The notes under the pieces: generated by a model | The model's input: only the letters and a program-made list of their open reading frames with translations | Told to the model about the DNA's origin: nothing | Databases searched by the model: none | Position numbers and translations under genes: made by a program | From: Terriglobia bacterium | GTDB taxonomy: Bacteria > Acidobacteriota > Terriglobia > Bryobacterales > Bryobacteraceae | NCBI GenBank assembly: GCA_020073305.1 | Contig: JAIQFK010000001.1 | Span: 310,001 to 374,000, forward strand | DNA length: 64,000 nt | Direction: 5' to 3' | Shown: positions 62,880-64,000 of the stretch, one piece after another | Layout: each line of letters starts with the position of its first letter | How positions within the stretch are numbered: position 1 is the stretch's first letter

Positions 62880-64000
62880 CTACCTGAACCTCACCGACCC
62901 GACCACCTCGTTGAACACGCTCTCCACGTTCTTGAACTCCGCCGAGGGTGCGATGAAGACCAGGTAGAACAGGCCTTGAGGCCGGACGACGGTCAGCAGC
63001 GCGTCGGTTTCTTCGCCGGCGGTCAGCGGCGAGCTGCTCGACAGCATCGTCGTCAGGCCCGGGTTGCCGTCGACCTTCACTTTGCGGCTGCTGTGCGCGA
63101 TCTTCATGCTGGGGTTCGAAGCGTGCAGATGCTGGATCAGGTCGTCGGTGGCCTGCGAGAGGCTCTGGCCCTGGCTCTCGGGTGGAAAGTAACTGGCGAT
63201 CACCCCGTAGCCCACCTGGGCACTGCCGCCGCCCGAACGTTGCACGATGCCCTCGCGCGGCGCAATGGTGATGGAATCCGAGTTCTGATCGCCGAATACC
63301 TGCCAGTTGGAAGGATACGAAAGCGAGAAGCTGCGGCCTTGAAAGGGTTGCAAGCTGCCTGACGGGCACGGGTCCGCCGGGTTGGCGACGGCGGCGACGC
63401 CGGTCTTATTTGCTGGCACCGGTTTGGGCAGCTTGGCTACTTCGGTTTTGGCGCGCTCGAATTCGCCTGTCTGGAAAGCGTATTGCCGCTTCGGCAGTGT
63501 GCCAACTTCCTCCTGGATGGCCTGCTCGCGGTTTCCCGGATTGGGGTGGTCGGAAAGAAATTGCAGCGGGCGCGAGCCGCCTTGCCCTTCCAGCTTCTGG
63601 AAAAAGTGAGCGAGTTCGATTGGATTGTAGCCGGCCTCCGCCATCAGGTGCGTACCCAGAGCGTCGGCCTGGCTCTCGTCGTCTCGCGAGTACTTCAGCA
63701 GGAGCGAATTTGCGCCAACTCCGATCCCGAGCTTGGTCAGTTCGCCCAGCAAGGAACTATCGCCAACCACGGCCCCAGCCAGCATCGCCGGGATTTGCAG
63801 CAGGTTCGCCTTGGACGCCTGCTTGGTTCCGTGGCGCAGGATGACATGTGACATCTCGTGGCCCATCACTCCCGCGATCTGCGCTTCATTCTCGGCGTTT
63901 GCGATGGTTCCCGAGTTCACGAACATGGGTCCACCGGGAAGCGCAAAGGCGTTAATATTTGGGTCGAGGATCACCGTAAAATTGAAGGGCCAATCCCCTG
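62880..64000 (-). CDS. M48 family zinc metalloprotease (5' part outside window)
   Basis: The reading frame stays open to the right edge (D-W-P-F-N-F-T-V-I-L-D-P-N-I-N-A-F), so at least 370 residues are seen. The zinc motif H-E-M-S-H is present, and the third ligand Glu is in D-D-E-S-Q-A-D-A-L-G. After the protease core, D-H-P-N-P-G-N-R-E follows as in BepA-like M48 enzymes. The last ~160 residues (F-S-L-S-Y-P-S-N-W-Q-V-F) form an extra beta domain of the PsbP/DUF1795-like kind. BepA-type enzymes act in outer-membrane protein quality control; whether this one has the TPR domain is not visible. Confidence 0.9.
   Translation of the reverse strand, partial: GDWPFNFTVILDPNINAFALPGGPMFVNSGTIANAENEAQIAGVMGHEMSHVILRHGTKQASKANLLQIPAMLAGAVVGDSSLLGELTKLGIGVGANSLLLKYSRDDESQADALGTHLMAEAGYNPIELAHFFQKLEGQGGSRPLQFLSDHPNPGNREQAIQEEVGTLPKRQYAFQTGEFERAKTEVAKLPKPVPANKTGVAAVANPADPCPSGSLQPFQGRSFSLSYPSNWQVFGDQNSDSITIAPREGIVQRSGGGSAQVGYGVIASYFPPESQGQSLSQATDDLIQHLHASNPSMKIAHSSRKVKVDGNPGLTTMLSSSSPLTAGEETDALLTVVRPQGLFYLVFIAPSAEFKNVESVFNEVVGSVRFR

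Overview
The window looks like a chromosomal segment of an Acidobacteriota bacterium, most likely of the Solibacter/Bryobacter group (Bryobacterales). This rests on the high GC content, a secreted protein with the Solibacter-type C-terminal domain (45664-47538), an acidobacterial VWFA-type secreted protein (35956-36945), an LptD homologue that marks a diderm envelope, a one-chain alpha/beta 2-oxoacid dehydrogenase E1, and many Tat-type signal peptides on enzymes. No insertion sequence, phage, CRISPR array, rRNA or tRNA gene was found.

Layout. 1-1464: 3' part of a secreted Ig-like/discoidin protein. 1496-11840 (minus): central metabolism (hemB, split transketolase, a membrane spermidine-synthase-like protein, fused E1, amidase, Gfo/Idh/MocA oxidoreductase). 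12038-16304 (plus): 2-oxoacid:ferredoxin oxidoreductase korAB, clpS and a parvulin-type foldase. 16337-22579: RDD protein, lptD, a small conserved gene, and a GMC oxidoreductase with its Tat-tagged partner. 22564-25056 (minus): a three-domain acyl-AMP ligase/carrier/acyltransferase. 25225-34506 (minus): a compact chemosensory operon, cheW-mcp-(three hairpins)-cheA-cheR-cheD-cheY-cheX-cheB, followed by a sigma-54 activator with a degenerate receiver.

34507-43330 is a patchwork. It holds a frameshifted transporter, a decayed Lys/Ala-rich gene tail, the VWFA protein, a porin, about 470 bases of apparently decayed sequence, a frameshifted cheW, a second MCP whose signalling half is nearly identical to the first, a porin C-terminal fragment, a secreted carbonic anhydrase, a third cheW almost identical to the broken one, and a remnant of a second VWFA signal-peptide region. 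I read this as repeated duplication, recombination and decay around the chemosensory genes.

43329-47538 (minus): a three-gene secreted TPR operon and the Solibacter-domain protein. 47740-51326 (plus): a secreted unknown, a YbjQ family protein, a small unknown and motAB. 51358-55855 (minus): a tightly coupled four-gene operon with a DUF362-like Tat protein, a secreted unknown and two tandem paralogues of a family I cannot name. 55901-58252 (minus): a YHS-headed copper-type P-ATPase. 58664-62740 (plus): an FHA-GAF-AAA-Fis sigma-54 activator next to a FecR-domain gene that has a good -24/-12 promoter and a strong terminator. 62880-64000 (minus): an M48 metalloprotease cut by the window edge.

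The strongest candidates for a closer look are the duplicated and decaying chemosensory region, the FHA activator/FecR module, the unnamed four-gene operon at 51358-55855, and the probable ATC start codon of the E1 gene.
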